In this document: positions 10,180-23,246 of the stretch, one piece after another
Numbering within the stretch: the first letter of the stretch is position 1
Layout of the letters: every line of letters starts with the position of its first letter
Source of the DNA: SAR92 clade bacterium
GTDB taxonomy: Bacteria; Pseudomonadota; Gammaproteobacteria; Pseudomonadales; Porticoccaceae
Assembly (NCBI GenBank): GCA_014381985.1
Contig: JACNKP010000042.1
Location: 37,881 to 101,880 of the forward strand
Length of the DNA stretch: 64,000 nucleotides
Direction: 5' to 3'
Made by a program: the position numbers and the translations under genes
Notes under the pieces: generated by a model
Database searches by the model: none
What the model saw: only the letters and a program-made list of their open reading frames with translations
Told to the model about the DNA's origin: nothing

Positions 10180-10605
10180 ATGAAGGATTTGAGTAAAACC
10201 CAGGCACTATTTTTAGATAACAAACCAGAATTTCTCGACATCCTTGGCTTTACAAAGAGCTCATTTAACAACGAAACCAACGTGTACTCATGCACCTTTG
10301 AACCCTCAGAAATGCTAACCCACTCCAATGGCACCATTGTTCAAGGTGGTTTTATCGCGGGCATGCTCGACGCAGCAATGGCTCAATACATCCTTCACCT
10401 GTATGAGTTCAAGGTTACCCCCTTAACCCTCAACATTGACGTTACCTATTTGTTACCCTGTAGACCAGCAGAAGTTCAGGTGACATCAAAAATACTAAAA
10501 GCAGGCAAAAGTATCGTATTTACCAGTGCAGAGTTATTTCAAGATGGAAATTTGATAGCGACGGCATCAGCGACCAACAAGCTAGTTTCGCACACTCAAA
10601 AGTAA
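10180..10605 (+). CDS. PaaI-like hot-dog thioesterase
   Basis: HSNGTIVQGGFIAGMLDAAMAQ motif. Confidence 0.85.
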   Translation: MKDLSKTQALFLDNKPEFLDILGFTKSSFNNETNVYSCTFEPSEMLTHSNGTIVQGGFIAGMLDAAMAQYILHLYEFKVTPLTLNIDVTYLLPCRPAEVQVTSKILKAGKSIVFTSAELFQDGNLIATASATNKLVSHTQK

Positions 10606-10785
10606 ATTAAATTTTAATATAATATATTTATCAATTGTTTAAATGCTTTAATTAATCTAATTTATAGTAATTTCAATTTTACCGCATTCTTTTTTGGCGC
10701 CTAATCTATACCGATTGGCACCAATTAAAAAGACGTACAATTAGCGGCTAGATAAGGTTGAACAAAGTAAAGGGAGATCGTAATA

Positions 10786-12003
10786 ATGACAGAGCACCAA
10801 GGTATTGAAAGTGGAGAGCTATCAGATTTTCGTAAAGGCGTCGCTGATTGGATAAAACACAACACCCCTGCAGATCCGGGCTTCCTGCTCCCCCAAACAT
10901 TTATGGAAGTAGGCTCAGAGCAAGTTCTCAGCTTTCTTCGCGAATGGCAACACAAAGTATGGTCGTCAGGCTATCTAGGCATGGCATGGCCCAAAGAGTA
11001 CGGTGGTGGCGGCATGCCCCGTATTTTTCAACAGATTGCTGACGAAGAAATGAAAAAAGCAAGAGTACCTATCTGCTTTAATGTGATTGGTTTGGGCTGG
11101 GCTGGGCCGTTAATCATTGACACTGGCACAGATTTTGAGAAAGAGACCTACCTTAAGGGCATTCTTAGTGGAGAGGATATTTGGTGTCAGGGCTTCTCTG
11201 AACCCAACCATGGTTCTGACCTGGGCAGCATTCAAACCCGGGCCGAACGTGATGATAATGAATACATCATTAACGGCAGTAAAATCTGGACCACCATGGG
11301 CAACTATGCCAAGTATATGATTTTACTGGCGCGGACTGACTCCCAAGCTGAACGCCGATATAACGGTCTTTCCTTTTTCTTAGCGCCGATGGACGCTAAA
11401 GGTATTACCACCTCCCCTATTCAAAAACTCACCGGTGATTATGGCTTCACTGAGACTTTCTTTGACGATGTGCGAATCCCCGCAAGCTGCCTGATGGGTG
11501 AAGAGGGTCACGGCTGGAGAATTGCGATGCAGACACTGCAGTATGAGCGCGGAGCAGAGGCCGGTGCGGCTGGAGGTGTAGCTATCCTTTCAACCGTGAT
11601 GAATGATCTATTGCGTATCGCTAAAGATGTGCAGCGCGATGGCGAACCACTCATGCAAGACCCCGTGACGCGTGATAATTTGGTTAAGTTCCTAATCGAG
11701 GAACAAGCACTATATCTCGCCGAGAATCGTGTGAAAATTCCAGCGCTTTGCGCTGATTACCCCAACTCTGTCGCCTTATCTACCAAACTTCGTGGGACTG
11801 AGTTCTTTCGACGTATGCGCCAATACGCACTAACCCTGCAAGGAGCCTCTAGCGCGCTCTATGTCGGTGATGAAGACGCTGTTGAAGGTGGCTTTTGGCA
11901 ACGCGCATACATGAATAATTTCTCGACTACTATTGGTGGCGGTACCAGCCAAATTCAAGCCAATATCATCGGCGAGCATGTACTCGGCCTACCCAAGGAC
12001 TAG
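10786..12003 (+). CDS. Acyl-CoA dehydrogenase (long-form partner)
   Basis: CQGFSEPNHGSDLGSIQTRAERD...IWTTMGNYAKY...GGGTSQIQANIIGEHVLGL. Confidence 0.95.
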   Translation: MTEHQGIESGELSDFRKGVADWIKHNTPADPGFLLPQTFMEVGSEQVLSFLREWQHKVWSSGYLGMAWPKEYGGGGMPRIFQQIADEEMKKARVPICFNVIGLGWAGPLIIDTGTDFEKETYLKGILSGEDIWCQGFSEPNHGSDLGSIQTRAERDDNEYIINGSKIWTTMGNYAKYMILLARTDSQAERRYNGLSFFLAPMDAKGITTSPIQKLTGDYGFTETFFDDVRIPASCLMGEEGHGWRIAMQTLQYERGAEAGAAGGVAILSTVMNDLLRIAKDVQRDGEPLMQDPVTRDNLVKFLIEEQALYLAENRVKIPALCADYPNSVALSTKLRGTEFFRRMRQYALTLQGASSALYVGDEDAVEGGFWQRAYMNNFSTTIGGGTSQIQANIIGEHVLGLPKD

Positions 12004-12014
12004 AGGAAGCGACC

Positions 12015-13145
12015 ATGACAAGAACAGCAAATCTCTCAATCGAGTTCAGTGACGAACAGGCGATGATTCTGGCCAGCGCGAAGGACTTCTGTCGGGATAA
12101 ATCAGATATTAATGCAGTGCGCGCCCTACTAAAGTCAGACACAGGCTTTAACTCTGACGTATGGAACGAAATGATCGCTCTTGGATGGACTGGATTATAC
12201 TTGCCAGAGCAACATGGCGGCTCCGAAATGGGTATAGGTGCAACTATACCGCTGGTAGAAAGCATGGGCCGACATCTGCTCTCTACGCCTTTTATTTCAT
12301 CAACTATCGCAGCTCAGGCCATTATGCGCGGCGGCAGCGAAGAGCAGCAGGCGAAGTGGCTACCAGCGCTTGCGAAAGGCGCTATTGGCACTATGGCATT
12401 GCTTGACAATGAAGATTGGGGAGCTACTGACACCAGCTGTCTACTCAGCACTGAGGGCAATAACTTTACTCTACAGGGTAAAAAGCTATTAGTTAACGAT
12501 GCCGCTGTCGCAGATTTCTTTGTGGTACTTACCAAGTACCAGGATTCAATAGCCCTTGTGGTTGTTGAAGCCACTCAGCTAGCCAATAATGCGATCAGCA
12601 ACAGAACTTTGGTCGATGAAACAAAGCGCGCTGCTAACGTAGATTTTACCGGTGTCACCATAGAGTCTGCGGCTATTCTTGCCAAGGGTGCTGAAATACT
12701 TCCCGATGTTCGCCTAATAGGTGCCCTGTTAATCGCCGCAGAAGCCACAGGATGCGCAGCTGCCGCACTAGACACTGTGGTTGACTACCTTACAACCCGT
12801 AAGCAGTTCGGCCGTCTAATTGGCTCTTATCAATCCTTAAAGCACCCCACGGTGGAGATTCTTATCCAAATGGACTCCGCAAGAACACTCATTTACCACG
12901 CCGCGACGTTAATTGGGGATGGTAAGCTCAGTGAAGATACCGAGATTGCTTGTCGCATGGCAAAGGCACAAGCCGCAGAAGCGCTATCCTTTGCAGGCGA
13001 TCGAGCGGTGCAATTTCACGGCGGAATGGGCTTCACCTACGATTGCGATGCCATGCTTTATATTCGCAGAGCGCAATGGTCACAGCATCAATACGGTGAC
13101 CCTCAGCACCATAGAAAGCTATTAGCAAGCCTGTTGCTTGACTAG
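12015..13145 (+). CDS. Acyl-CoA dehydrogenase (short-form partner)
   Basis: ACAD fold: LGWTGLYLPEQHGG...TRKQFGRLIGSYQSLKHP...AVQFHGGMGFTYD; 11 bp after the preceding ACAD. Confidence 0.92.
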   Translation: MTRTANLSIEFSDEQAMILASAKDFCRDKSDINAVRALLKSDTGFNSDVWNEMIALGWTGLYLPEQHGGSEMGIGATIPLVESMGRHLLSTPFISSTIAAQAIMRGGSEEQQAKWLPALAKGAIGTMALLDNEDWGATDTSCLLSTEGNNFTLQGKKLLVNDAAVADFFVVLTKYQDSIALVVVEATQLANNAISNRTLVDETKRAANVDFTGVTIESAAILAKGAEILPDVRLIGALLIAAEATGCAAAALDTVVDYLTTRKQFGRLIGSYQSLKHPTVEILIQMDSARTLIYHAATLIGDGKLSEDTEIACRMAKAQAAEALSFAGDRAVQFHGGMGFTYDCDAMLYIRRAQWSQHQYGDPQHHRKLLASLLLD

Positions 13146-13266
13146 CCTAGGGATAACCCTCCTGGGTCATCAGCTTCACTAGGAGGGCCTTGGGTTAATT
13201 ACTCACAAAACTTTGCTAGAGAGTTCGTCATCATTCATATCCACAACAATAAAGCGCTTTCCAGTC

Positions 13267-13878
13267 TTATTGCATGTTGATGGCTTTCACAAAGGCTGGC
13301 CGAGATTCTATATTTTTAATATAGGCTTTAATGTTAAGCATCTCATCGGTCACACAACCATTTCTGTTGGCCATAAAGCATGCATGACCCAGCATTATAT
13401 CGGCCGCAGAGAAATCGCCTACCAGATAGTCTTTTCCCTCTAGGGTTTCATTAATAGGAGCTAAGGATTTTGTCAGCAGATTTTCTGCTTGCCTTAAGGC
13501 ATTCGGATCTCTGCGCTCTGGTGGCAACAAAAACTTTTGCACAACAATCTGATTCATAGGCGGCATGACCATGCCCTCGCAGTAATGAAACCATTGTAAA
13601 TACAGAGGGAATTCATCCGCGTCGACCGAAGGTTTTAAGCCCCCATTAATATGTCGCTCAAGAATATAATCGATTATTGCACCTGATTCATAAAGGGAAA
13701 TGTCGCCGTCTTCCAGCACCGGCACTCTACCCAGGGAATGTCTTGCTCTATGTTCGCTTGATTTTAGCCCGTCCTTAGTAAAAGGCATGCTATTAACCTC
13801 GTATTCTAGGCCTAGCTCTTCTAATAACCACACCACTCGCCCTGCTCGAGTCCCTGCCACAAAGTGAACCTTTAGCAT
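13267..13878 (-). CDS. Glutathione S-transferase
   Basis: RVPVLEDGDISLYESGAIIDYI thioredoxin-like N-terminal GST motif. Confidence 0.88.
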   Translation of the reverse strand: MLKVHFVAGTRAGRVVWLLEELGLEYEVNSMPFTKDGLKSSEHRARHSLGRVPVLEDGDISLYESGAIIDYILERHINGGLKPSVDADEFPLYLQWFHYCEGMVMPPMNQIVVQKFLLPPERRDPNALRQAENLLTKSLAPINETLEGKDYLVGDFSAADIMLGHACFMANRNGCVTDEMLNIKAYIKNIESRPAFVKAINMQ

Positions 13879-13930
13879 TCAATCTCTCCTTAGTTATTAA
13901 CTTAATAAAACCGTCATAGGTATTTTTCCG

Positions 13931-15001
13931 TTATGGATAGCGCTCAACAAACCTCTTTATCTCATCAAACGCCTCTGCGGCTGCGGGTAATTCTGGATAA
14001 AACATTTGCCATACATGCGGCATATCCCCCCACAATTGCAGGGTTGCATTCGAGCCTGCGCCACATGCTTTATTAACGTAACGGCGGCCATCATCTCTTA
14101 ATATTTCTGCGTCGCTGGCCTGCACCAGTAATGGAGGCAAATCGTTAAGTTTACCTAACAGTGGTGAAACTACCGGATCACAAGGGTTATATCGGGCAAT
14201 AAAGTACCCACCCAACATAACCAGCCAGCGTGGTACTTTTGAGAGTCTTTTTGCTAGGGGTTTTAGCATAACGTCTGAATGCAGATTAGCTTTAATACTG
14301 GGGTTAACCATGCGCATATCAGTGACTGGTGACAGTGCGATCGCGGCATTGGGGGCCCTGCGATCAGTGTCGCGCGCCCACGCCAATAGTGACAGCGTTA
14401 GGTTGCCACCGGCTGAGTCCCCCGCTACATAAACGGATACTGCCGTTGATTGCCCGTCAGGGCCGTTGGCCAAAAGCCAGTCATAGGCGATACGGCAGTC
14501 CTCTACGCAGTCCATTCTCTTGTGCTCGGGCATTAGACGATAGTCAATGGCTAATACTGCGCTGTTAGTGATCTCTGAGAGTTTACTGGTGATTACTCGA
14601 TGGCTTTTGGGGCTGCCGGCTATAAAAGCACCACCGTGAATATACAAAAACCGACGGTTAGTATCGGCCCCCGGGGCTACAACCCATTCAGCAACCACTC
14701 CGCCTGCGTTAGCTTTAGTGCAGGCACTAATAATGGGTATGTGGCTGCGAAACTCATCCATGACCTTGCGGAGGTATTTTGCACGCTGCTTCCACGGCAT
14801 CGCTTCTGATCCGCCAGAACTACCTCTTAGTTGGCTATAAATGGTCTTTAGGGCGTCCGCGTTGATCGCAAGGATTTTGGGGTCGGTAAATGCAAAAACC
14901 TTCCCAGAAGGAAGGTCATAATGAGTAAGTTTATCTTTTTGCAGCCGTATGTAGCCAATCACAAACACAATTGCAATGACCGCAATAACGACCAGCGCCA
15001 T
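13931..15001 (-). CDS. Alpha/beta hydrolase, HSL (hormone-sensitive lipase) family
   Basis: YIHGGAFIAGS (HGG oxyanion motif), AGDSAGGNLTLS nucleophile elbow. Confidence 0.92.
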   Translation of the reverse strand: MALVVIAVIAIVFVIGYIRLQKDKLTHYDLPSGKVFAFTDPKILAINADALKTIYSQLRGSSGGSEAMPWKQRAKYLRKVMDEFRSHIPIISACTKANAGGVVAEWVVAPGADTNRRFLYIHGGAFIAGSPKSHRVITSKLSEITNSAVLAIDYRLMPEHKRMDCVEDCRIAYDWLLANGPDGQSTAVSVYVAGDSAGGNLTLSLLAWARDTDRRAPNAAIALSPVTDMRMVNPSIKANLHSDVMLKPLAKRLSKVPRWLVMLGGYFIARYNPCDPVVSPLLGKLNDLPPLLVQASDAEILRDDGRRYVNKACGAGSNATLQLWGDMPHVWQMFYPELPAAAEAFDEIKRFVERYP

Positions 15002-15003
15002 GG

Positions 15004-16149
15004 TTAGGCTGAGTAACTTAGCTGATTAAACGCCTTCTGATGGAAATCACCATCACCATAGCTGGTGTTAATCATCATTAGTCGCTTAACGTAGTGGCCA
15101 ATATTCAGCTCGTCAGTCATACCAATGCCACCATGTAGCTGAATCGCTTCTTCTCCGATAATCTTACCGTAGCGCGCCACTGTAGCTTTTAAAGCATGTA
15201 CTGTTTTAGCTAATGCAACTGCGTCGGTTTCACTTTTTGACTCACAAAGACCCCGATAAAGCATAGACTTGGTCTGCTCGCAGCCCATAAAGGTGTCGAC
15301 CATTCGGTGCTGTAGCACTTGGAAGGAGCCAATGGGTGCGCCAAACTGCTGGCGAGTCTTGGAGTACTCTACGGTCAACGTATTGAGCGTTGCCATAATG
15401 CCCAGAGCTTCTGCAGATAAACCGATTAAGATTTGCGGCATGACCTGACCGATGAGATCCATGCCCTCACCCGCTGCGTTGAGCAATTGACTCTGATCAA
15501 CTGCAACATCCGTTAAGGTCAGAGTAGCTGCACTCTGGCCGTCCATCATTTTATAGGCTTTTACGTCAACCCCCGGTGCTGTTGCGTCAACTAAAAACAG
15601 GCTTACACCACTGTGGTCAAACTGTTCGCCGCTAGTACGTGCAGTCACCACAAACTTGTGGGCTGTGCCGCCATTGGCTACTACCGTTTTTACGCCGTTT
15701 AAGGTGTAGCCATCGCCAGTGGCGATTGCCGTCGTGGATACGTCACTCATCTCATAGCGTGACTGAGGCTCCATGTAGGCAAAGGAACCTAGGCAATCTC
15801 CTTCAATAATACTCGGAATGACCTGCTCTTTTAGTGCCGCGTTAGTTGAAGCGGACAGCAGGCCACCAAACACCACAACGGTAGAGGCATAGGGCTCAAC
15901 CATAATGCCTTTGCCCATTTCTTCCATCACGACCGCTATGTCCACGACATTGCCACCAAAACCGCCGTATTCTTCAGCGAAAGGCACTGACAACCAGCCA
16001 AGCTCGGCAAACATTGTCCAAAATTCACGGCTGATACCGTCGTCTGATTCAATAATGCCGCGGCGTGTGTCAAAATCGTACCGCTCACGAACAAAGCGCG
16101 AAACGCTGTCTTTGATCATGGTTTGTTCTTCGGAAAACTCAAAATTCAT
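15004..16149 (-). CDS. Acyl-CoA dehydrogenase (short-form partner)
   Basis: LGWLSVPFAEEYGG, TRQQFGAPIGSFQVLQHRM, QLHGGIGMTDE. Confidence 0.94.
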   Translation of the reverse strand: MNFEFSEEQTMIKDSVSRFVRERYDFDTRRGIIESDDGISREFWTMFAELGWLSVPFAEEYGGFGGNVVDIAVVMEEMGKGIMVEPYASTVVVFGGLLSASTNAALKEQVIPSIIEGDCLGSFAYMEPQSRYEMSDVSTTAIATGDGYTLNGVKTVVANGGTAHKFVVTARTSGEQFDHSGVSLFLVDATAPGVDVKAYKMMDGQSAATLTLTDVAVDQSQLLNAAGEGMDLIGQVMPQILIGLSAEALGIMATLNTLTVEYSKTRQQFGAPIGSFQVLQHRMVDTFMGCEQTKSMLYRGLCESKSETDAVALAKTVHALKATVARYGKIIGEEAIQLHGGIGMTDELNIGHYVKRLMMINTSYGDGDFHQKAFNQLSYSA

Positions 16150-16191
16150 ACGTCAACTCCTGAAATCTTTTTAGGGCTATAAACAGATGTT

Positions 16192-17412
16192 TTATAGGCC
16201 GAGAACGGCTTTGGCAATTACATTTCGTTGCACTTCGTTAGAGCCACCGTAAATAGTCGCTGCGCGACCGTACATGTACTTGCCGCGTGCTTCAGCAGCA
16301 AAATCATGTCCAAGCTCGTTGCTGCTGAGATCGCCGGCCAATGCGCCGCCGTAGTTAGCTGCCAGTTGCAATTGTAGCTCGTGAATGGCTTGGCTGATCT
16401 CAGTGCCTTTGATTTTCAACAGCGAAGATTCAGGCCCCGGCATCCCGCCGGCTGCCATTGATGCAAATACACGTAGCTCGGTGTATTCCAGCGCCATAAG
16501 CTCCATCTCAATGTCTGACATACGCATTTGGAAGACTGGGTCTTCGATCATCGGCTTGCCGCCATTAATCTCGGTAGTAGCGCGTTGTTTAAGGCCTTCA
16601 AGCATGCGCTTGGAGTCAGCAACCTCTGCCATACCAGTGCGTTCGTGGGCCAAAAGGGCTTTAGCATACGTCCAGCCTTTGTCCTGCTCACCAATAAGAT
16701 TTTCGGTTGGGACTGCAACGTCTTCAAACAATACCTCGTTGAGGCTGTGCTTGCCGTCGATGGTCACAATCGGCTTAACAGTAATACCTGGGGTGTTCAT
16801 ATCGATCAGCAAGAAGCTAATGCCTTCTTGGCGACGAATGCCTTTAGAGGTCCTTACCAAGCAGAAAATCCAGTCGGCATACTGAGCAAAGGTAGTCCAG
16901 ATCTTACGGCCGTTAACTATGTAATTGTCGCCAGCATAGTCAGCTGATGTACTTAATGCCGCCAAGTCTGACCCGGCGCCCGGCTCTGAATAACCCTGAC
17001 ACCACCAATCGTCGCTGCTGAGTATGCCTGGCAAGAAGCGAGCTTTTTGCTCTTCGCTGCCAAACGTGTAAATAACTGGTGCAACCATTTTTAAGCCAAA
17101 CGGAACCACGTCAGGAATACCCGCTAACCCTCGCTCGGTTTCATAGATAAACTTTTGCGTGCTAGTCCAGCCTGTGCCGCCATATTCCTTGGGCCAGCCT
17201 GGTGCTATCCAGCCTTTGGCATGCAGCTTTTTTTGCCAGCCAACAATGGCGGCCTTGTAGTCAGTGGCCGCGTTATCACTTAGGGGAGTCGATGCAGCAC
17301 CCTCGTATTCGGCGGCGAAAAAATCTCGAACTTCATCACGAAATGCAATGTCTTCTGCTGAAAATCGAATATCCAATTGCGTAGCTCCTTTGCTATAAAT
17401 ACTTATAGGCAC
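16192..17412 (-). CDS. Acyl-CoA dehydrogenase (long-form partner)
   Basis: CQGYSEPGAGSDLAALSTSA, KIWTTFAQYADW, IYGGSNEVQRNVIAKAVLGL. The in-frame MDIRFSAED-like start may lie further inside the ORF. Confidence 0.94.
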   Translation of the reverse strand: MPISIYSKGATQLDIRFSAEDIAFRDEVRDFFAAEYEGAASTPLSDNAATDYKAAIVGWQKKLHAKGWIAPGWPKEYGGTGWTSTQKFIYETERGLAGIPDVVPFGLKMVAPVIYTFGSEEQKARFLPGILSSDDWWCQGYSEPGAGSDLAALSTSADYAGDNYIVNGRKIWTTFAQYADWIFCLVRTSKGIRRQEGISFLLIDMNTPGITVKPIVTIDGKHSLNEVLFEDVAVPTENLIGEQDKGWTYAKALLAHERTGMAEVADSKRMLEGLKQRATTEINGGKPMIEDPVFQMRMSDIEMELMALEYTELRVFASMAAGGMPGPESSLLKIKGTEISQAIHELQLQLAANYGGALAGDLSSNELGHDFAAEARGKYMYGRAATIYGGSNEVQRNVIAKAVLGL

Positions 17413-17596
17413 TGTAAGTTATGGCATTATATAGGTCAATACTTTGCGGGGCCTTTAAAGCGGCCGGCTGGTCACACTAGCGGCTTAAAATCAAATCTCG
17501 CACTTTTATTTCTTTCACCCCCCAACTGGATAACTACCTTCAGAGATGCCTTCGTCTGTAAATAGTTCCCATCCATCTGAATGGCTGGCAGGCATA

Positions 17597-20297
<2,701 letters not shown>

Positions 20298-20326
20298 ACC
20301 AAACCCCTGTGTTTATGTGTTGTGTG

Positions 20327-22336
20327 TTATGCGTCTTCGTTTTCGTTAATGTCAATAAGCACATCGTCTGCGGCAACCTGTTTGCCAGCGACAGCCGTAA
20401 CTTCAGCTACCGTGCCGTCAATTTCAGCTTGAATCTCATAATGCATTTTCATCGCTTCCAGCACGGCTAAAGTTTGCCCTTTGCTGACTTCATCACCTGG
20501 TTTCACCATGACTTCAAGCAACAGTCCGTGCATGGGGGCGATAACACGACCTCCTCCCACGGCTTCAGCCAACGCACCGTCGAGAATAATGAGGTCTTTG
20601 AAGAAGGCGCCGCGACCCCCAATAGAGCAATACATTTGGCCGCGCTGGCGCTGCATAAACTGAGCGACTAACTTAACCCCATCCAATAACACCACAGCCG
20701 CGTTGGCCTGTATGGATACTACCTGTATCACTGCACTTTGCTCGGCAGTGGCGTCAGTGACCTGATAGGTATCTACACTGCTATTTACGGGTGATATTGA
20801 CAGGTCGTGAGTAGTCTCATCAAACTGATACTGCTTGCGCGAGACCATAGCGCTGGCCATGGTCCAATTTTTAAGCTCACAACTTACTAGCAGGCTGTGT
20901 TGGAAATACGCTTTGTTCTCTAACCAGAGGTCAAGCGTTGCCGCCACTGCACTGTCCGAAAAGCTCACCGGCGCCACTGCAAGGTCAGCCTCGGAGAACT
21001 CTTCAGCAATAAAGGCGGTGCTTGCGGCGCCGTCAATAAAGCTTTGTTTTTCTAGACACTGAATCAAAAAATCTTTGTTGTTGGGCGTCCCAAAAAGAAC
21101 CGTTTCCTTAAGCGCACCAATCAGCCGTAAGCGCGCAGTCTCGCGGGTTGGGCCATAGCCAATAATCTTGGCCACCATGGGGTCATAAAACGGTGAAATG
21201 GCCTGACCCGAGGAAATACCATCGTCAATACGCACACCCACACCTGGGGCTGGCACCCAAAGATCGACTGGACCAGAGGCCGGCAAGAAGTCTTGGCTTG
21301 GGTCTTCAGTGTATAGGCGCACTTCAATGGCATGCCCCTCTAAAGTGATATCGGCTTGGCTCAAACCAAGAGGCTCGCCCTGAGCAACACTGATTTGCAG
21401 CGCCACCAGGTCTAGACCAGTAATGAGCTCGGTCACAGGATGTTCAACTTGCAGGCGAGTGTTCATTTCCAAAAAGTAAAAGAAGCCGCTGTCATCGAGC
21501 AAAAACTCAACTGTTCCGGCACCGCGATAGTTAATACTTTTAGCCGCATCAATCGCCGATTGACCCATTTTCTCGCGCAGTTCCGGGGTCATTACCGGAC
21601 AGGGGGCTTCTTCAACGACCTTTTGATGACGGCGCTGCACCGAGCAATCACGCTCGCCCAGATGTACGGTATTGCCCATGGTGTCGGCAAATACCTGTAT
21701 TTCGACATGCCGGGGCTTGATAATGGCTTTTTCCAGGATAAGCTCGCCTGAACCAAAGGCCCCTTCTGCTTCGGCACGGGCTAGTTTTATCGCGTTAGCA
21801 AGATCAGCCTGATCGTGAACCAGACGCATACCGCGCCCGCCACCACCGGCGGCGGCCTTGACCATGAGAGGTAAATCAATCTTAAGCCCCTCTGCCAATA
21901 GGGTTTTGTCACTCTGGTCGTGGCCCTCATAACCAGGCACACAGGGTACACCCGCTTCAATCATGCGGCGCTTAGACTCGGCCTTGTTACCCATGACATC
22001 AATGGCTTCACGCGTCGGCCCGATGAAAACCAGGCCTGCGCTCTCTACTGCTTCAGCAAAGGCCGCATTTTCACTGAGAAAACCATAGCCAGGATGAATT
22101 GATTCTGCGCCACTGCTGGCCGCTGCTTGCAAAATAAGCTCTGGAACCAAGTAGGACTCGCCAACAGGTCCTGGCCCAATGCGCACTGCATCATCGGCCA
22201 ACTGAACATGGGGTGCACTCGCGTCAGCGTCGGAGTAAACAGCCACTGTTCGGTAGCCCAATTTTTTGGCCGTACGGATGACTCGGCAGGCAATTTCGCC
22301 GCGGTTGGCAATTAATATACTATTAAAGTTATTCAT
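20327..22336 (-). CDS. Acyl-CoA carboxylase alpha subunit (biotin carboxylase + BCCP), AtuF/methylcrotonyl-CoA type
   Basis: ILIANRGEIACRVIRTA; HVEIQVFAD, EMNTRLQVEHPVTE; C-terminal biotinyl site VLEAMKMHYEI. Confidence 0.95.
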   Translation of the reverse strand: MNNFNSILIANRGEIACRVIRTAKKLGYRTVAVYSDADASAPHVQLADDAVRIGPGPVGESYLVPELILQAAASSGAESIHPGYGFLSENAAFAEAVESAGLVFIGPTREAIDVMGNKAESKRRMIEAGVPCVPGYEGHDQSDKTLLAEGLKIDLPLMVKAAAGGGGRGMRLVHDQADLANAIKLARAEAEGAFGSGELILEKAIIKPRHVEIQVFADTMGNTVHLGERDCSVQRRHQKVVEEAPCPVMTPELREKMGQSAIDAAKSINYRGAGTVEFLLDDSGFFYFLEMNTRLQVEHPVTELITGLDLVALQISVAQGEPLGLSQADITLEGHAIEVRLYTEDPSQDFLPASGPVDLWVPAPGVGVRIDDGISSGQAISPFYDPMVAKIIGYGPTRETARLRLIGALKETVLFGTPNNKDFLIQCLEKQSFIDGAASTAFIAEEFSEADLAVAPVSFSDSAVAATLDLWLENKAYFQHSLLVSCELKNWTMASAMVSRKQYQFDETTHDLSISPVNSSVDTYQVTDATAEQSAVIQVVSIQANAAVVLLDGVKLVAQFMQRQRGQMYCSIGGRGAFFKDLIILDGALAEAVGGGRVIAPMHGLLLEVMVKPGDEVSKGQTLAVLEAMKMHYEIQAEIDGTVAEVTAVAGKQVAADDVLIDINENEDA

Positions 22337-22394
22337 TAATAAACCTTCCTAACAATCTGTTTTATATAGTTTATATATCGGCCTATAAAGCGCG

Positions 22395-23216
22395 CTAGAT
22401 CTCTTCGTTCCAATAAGCTTTACGCTTCTCTACAAAAGCTGCGACACCCTCTAACCCTTCTGGACTGAGCATGCATTGCGCAAAACCTCGGGATGCAAAA
22501 TCCAATGCATCTGCTCTCGGGCGGCGTAAGGTTTCAAACAGAATGCCTTTGGTTACCGCATTGGCGCCAGGGGCACAGGCATTAATCTGCTGTAAAATAG
22601 TGTCACATTGCGCCTCAAGATCCTCTACATTGTCGGCAACGCCATGAGCAATGCCCAACTTAACCGCCTCTTCTCCTTTAAAACGCGCACCGGTAAGCAT
22701 CAGCCGACGAGCCTGGGTAAGACCAACACGCTCAGTAACAAAGGGTGCAATCTGCGCCGGGGGAATGCCTAGGCTAGTCTCGCTGAGACGGAAACGTGCA
22801 TCTGCGGTAACCAGAGTCACATCAGCAACACAGGCAAGGCCCAGCCCTCCGCCGATGGCGGCACCTTCCACCAAGATAATCACGACCTGAGGTTGCTCGT
22901 TGAGCATGATCATAACGTCACCGAAGGAGCGGTTACTCTTGGCCACTTCAGCAGCATCACTTGTCTGCATACCGGACTTAAAGCCTTTAATATCACCACC
23001 TGCGCAGAAGAAGCCACCTTTGCCACGCAACACAATAGTGCGAATACTGCGGTCATCTTTAACCAAGCTGAGCACGTTAACGAGCTCATCTGTCATCTCT
23101 GCGTTCAGGGCATTCTTAGCCTCGGGGCGGTTAAACCAGATCTTTAGTACAGAACCTTGCCGCTCTAAGACCAGCGAGTTGGTTGAGGGTAATTGTGTTT
23201 TAGCTAGATCACTCAT
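22395..23216 (-). CDS. Enoyl-CoA hydratase/isomerase family (AtuE-like position)
   Basis: FNRPEAKNALN...GKGGFFCAGGDIKGF...VEGAAIGGGLGLACVADV crotonase signature. Confidence 0.92.
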   Translation of the reverse strand: MSDLAKTQLPSTNSLVLERQGSVLKIWFNRPEAKNALNAEMTDELVNVLSLVKDDRSIRTIVLRGKGGFFCAGGDIKGFKSGMQTSDAAEVAKSNRSFGDVMIMLNEQPQVVIILVEGAAIGGGLGLACVADVTLVTADARFRLSETSLGIPPAQIAPFVTERVGLTQARRLMLTGARFKGEEAVKLGIAHGVADNVEDLEAQCDTILQQINACAPGANAVTKGILFETLRRPRADALDFASRGFAQCMLSPEGLEGVAAFVEKRKAYWNEEI

Positions 23217-23246
23217 GTGATTATCTCCGCTATTTAATTAATCAGG

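Noticed and set aside
13157-13195. CCCTCCT...AGGAGGG hairpin after the second ACAD as a classic terminator
   Set aside because: Plausible stem but a long loop and no T-tract; left unannotated as uncertain.
16385-16947. 166-aa and 139-aa plus-strand ORFs
   Set aside because: Antisense to a clear acyl-CoA dehydrogenase; no recognisable domain.
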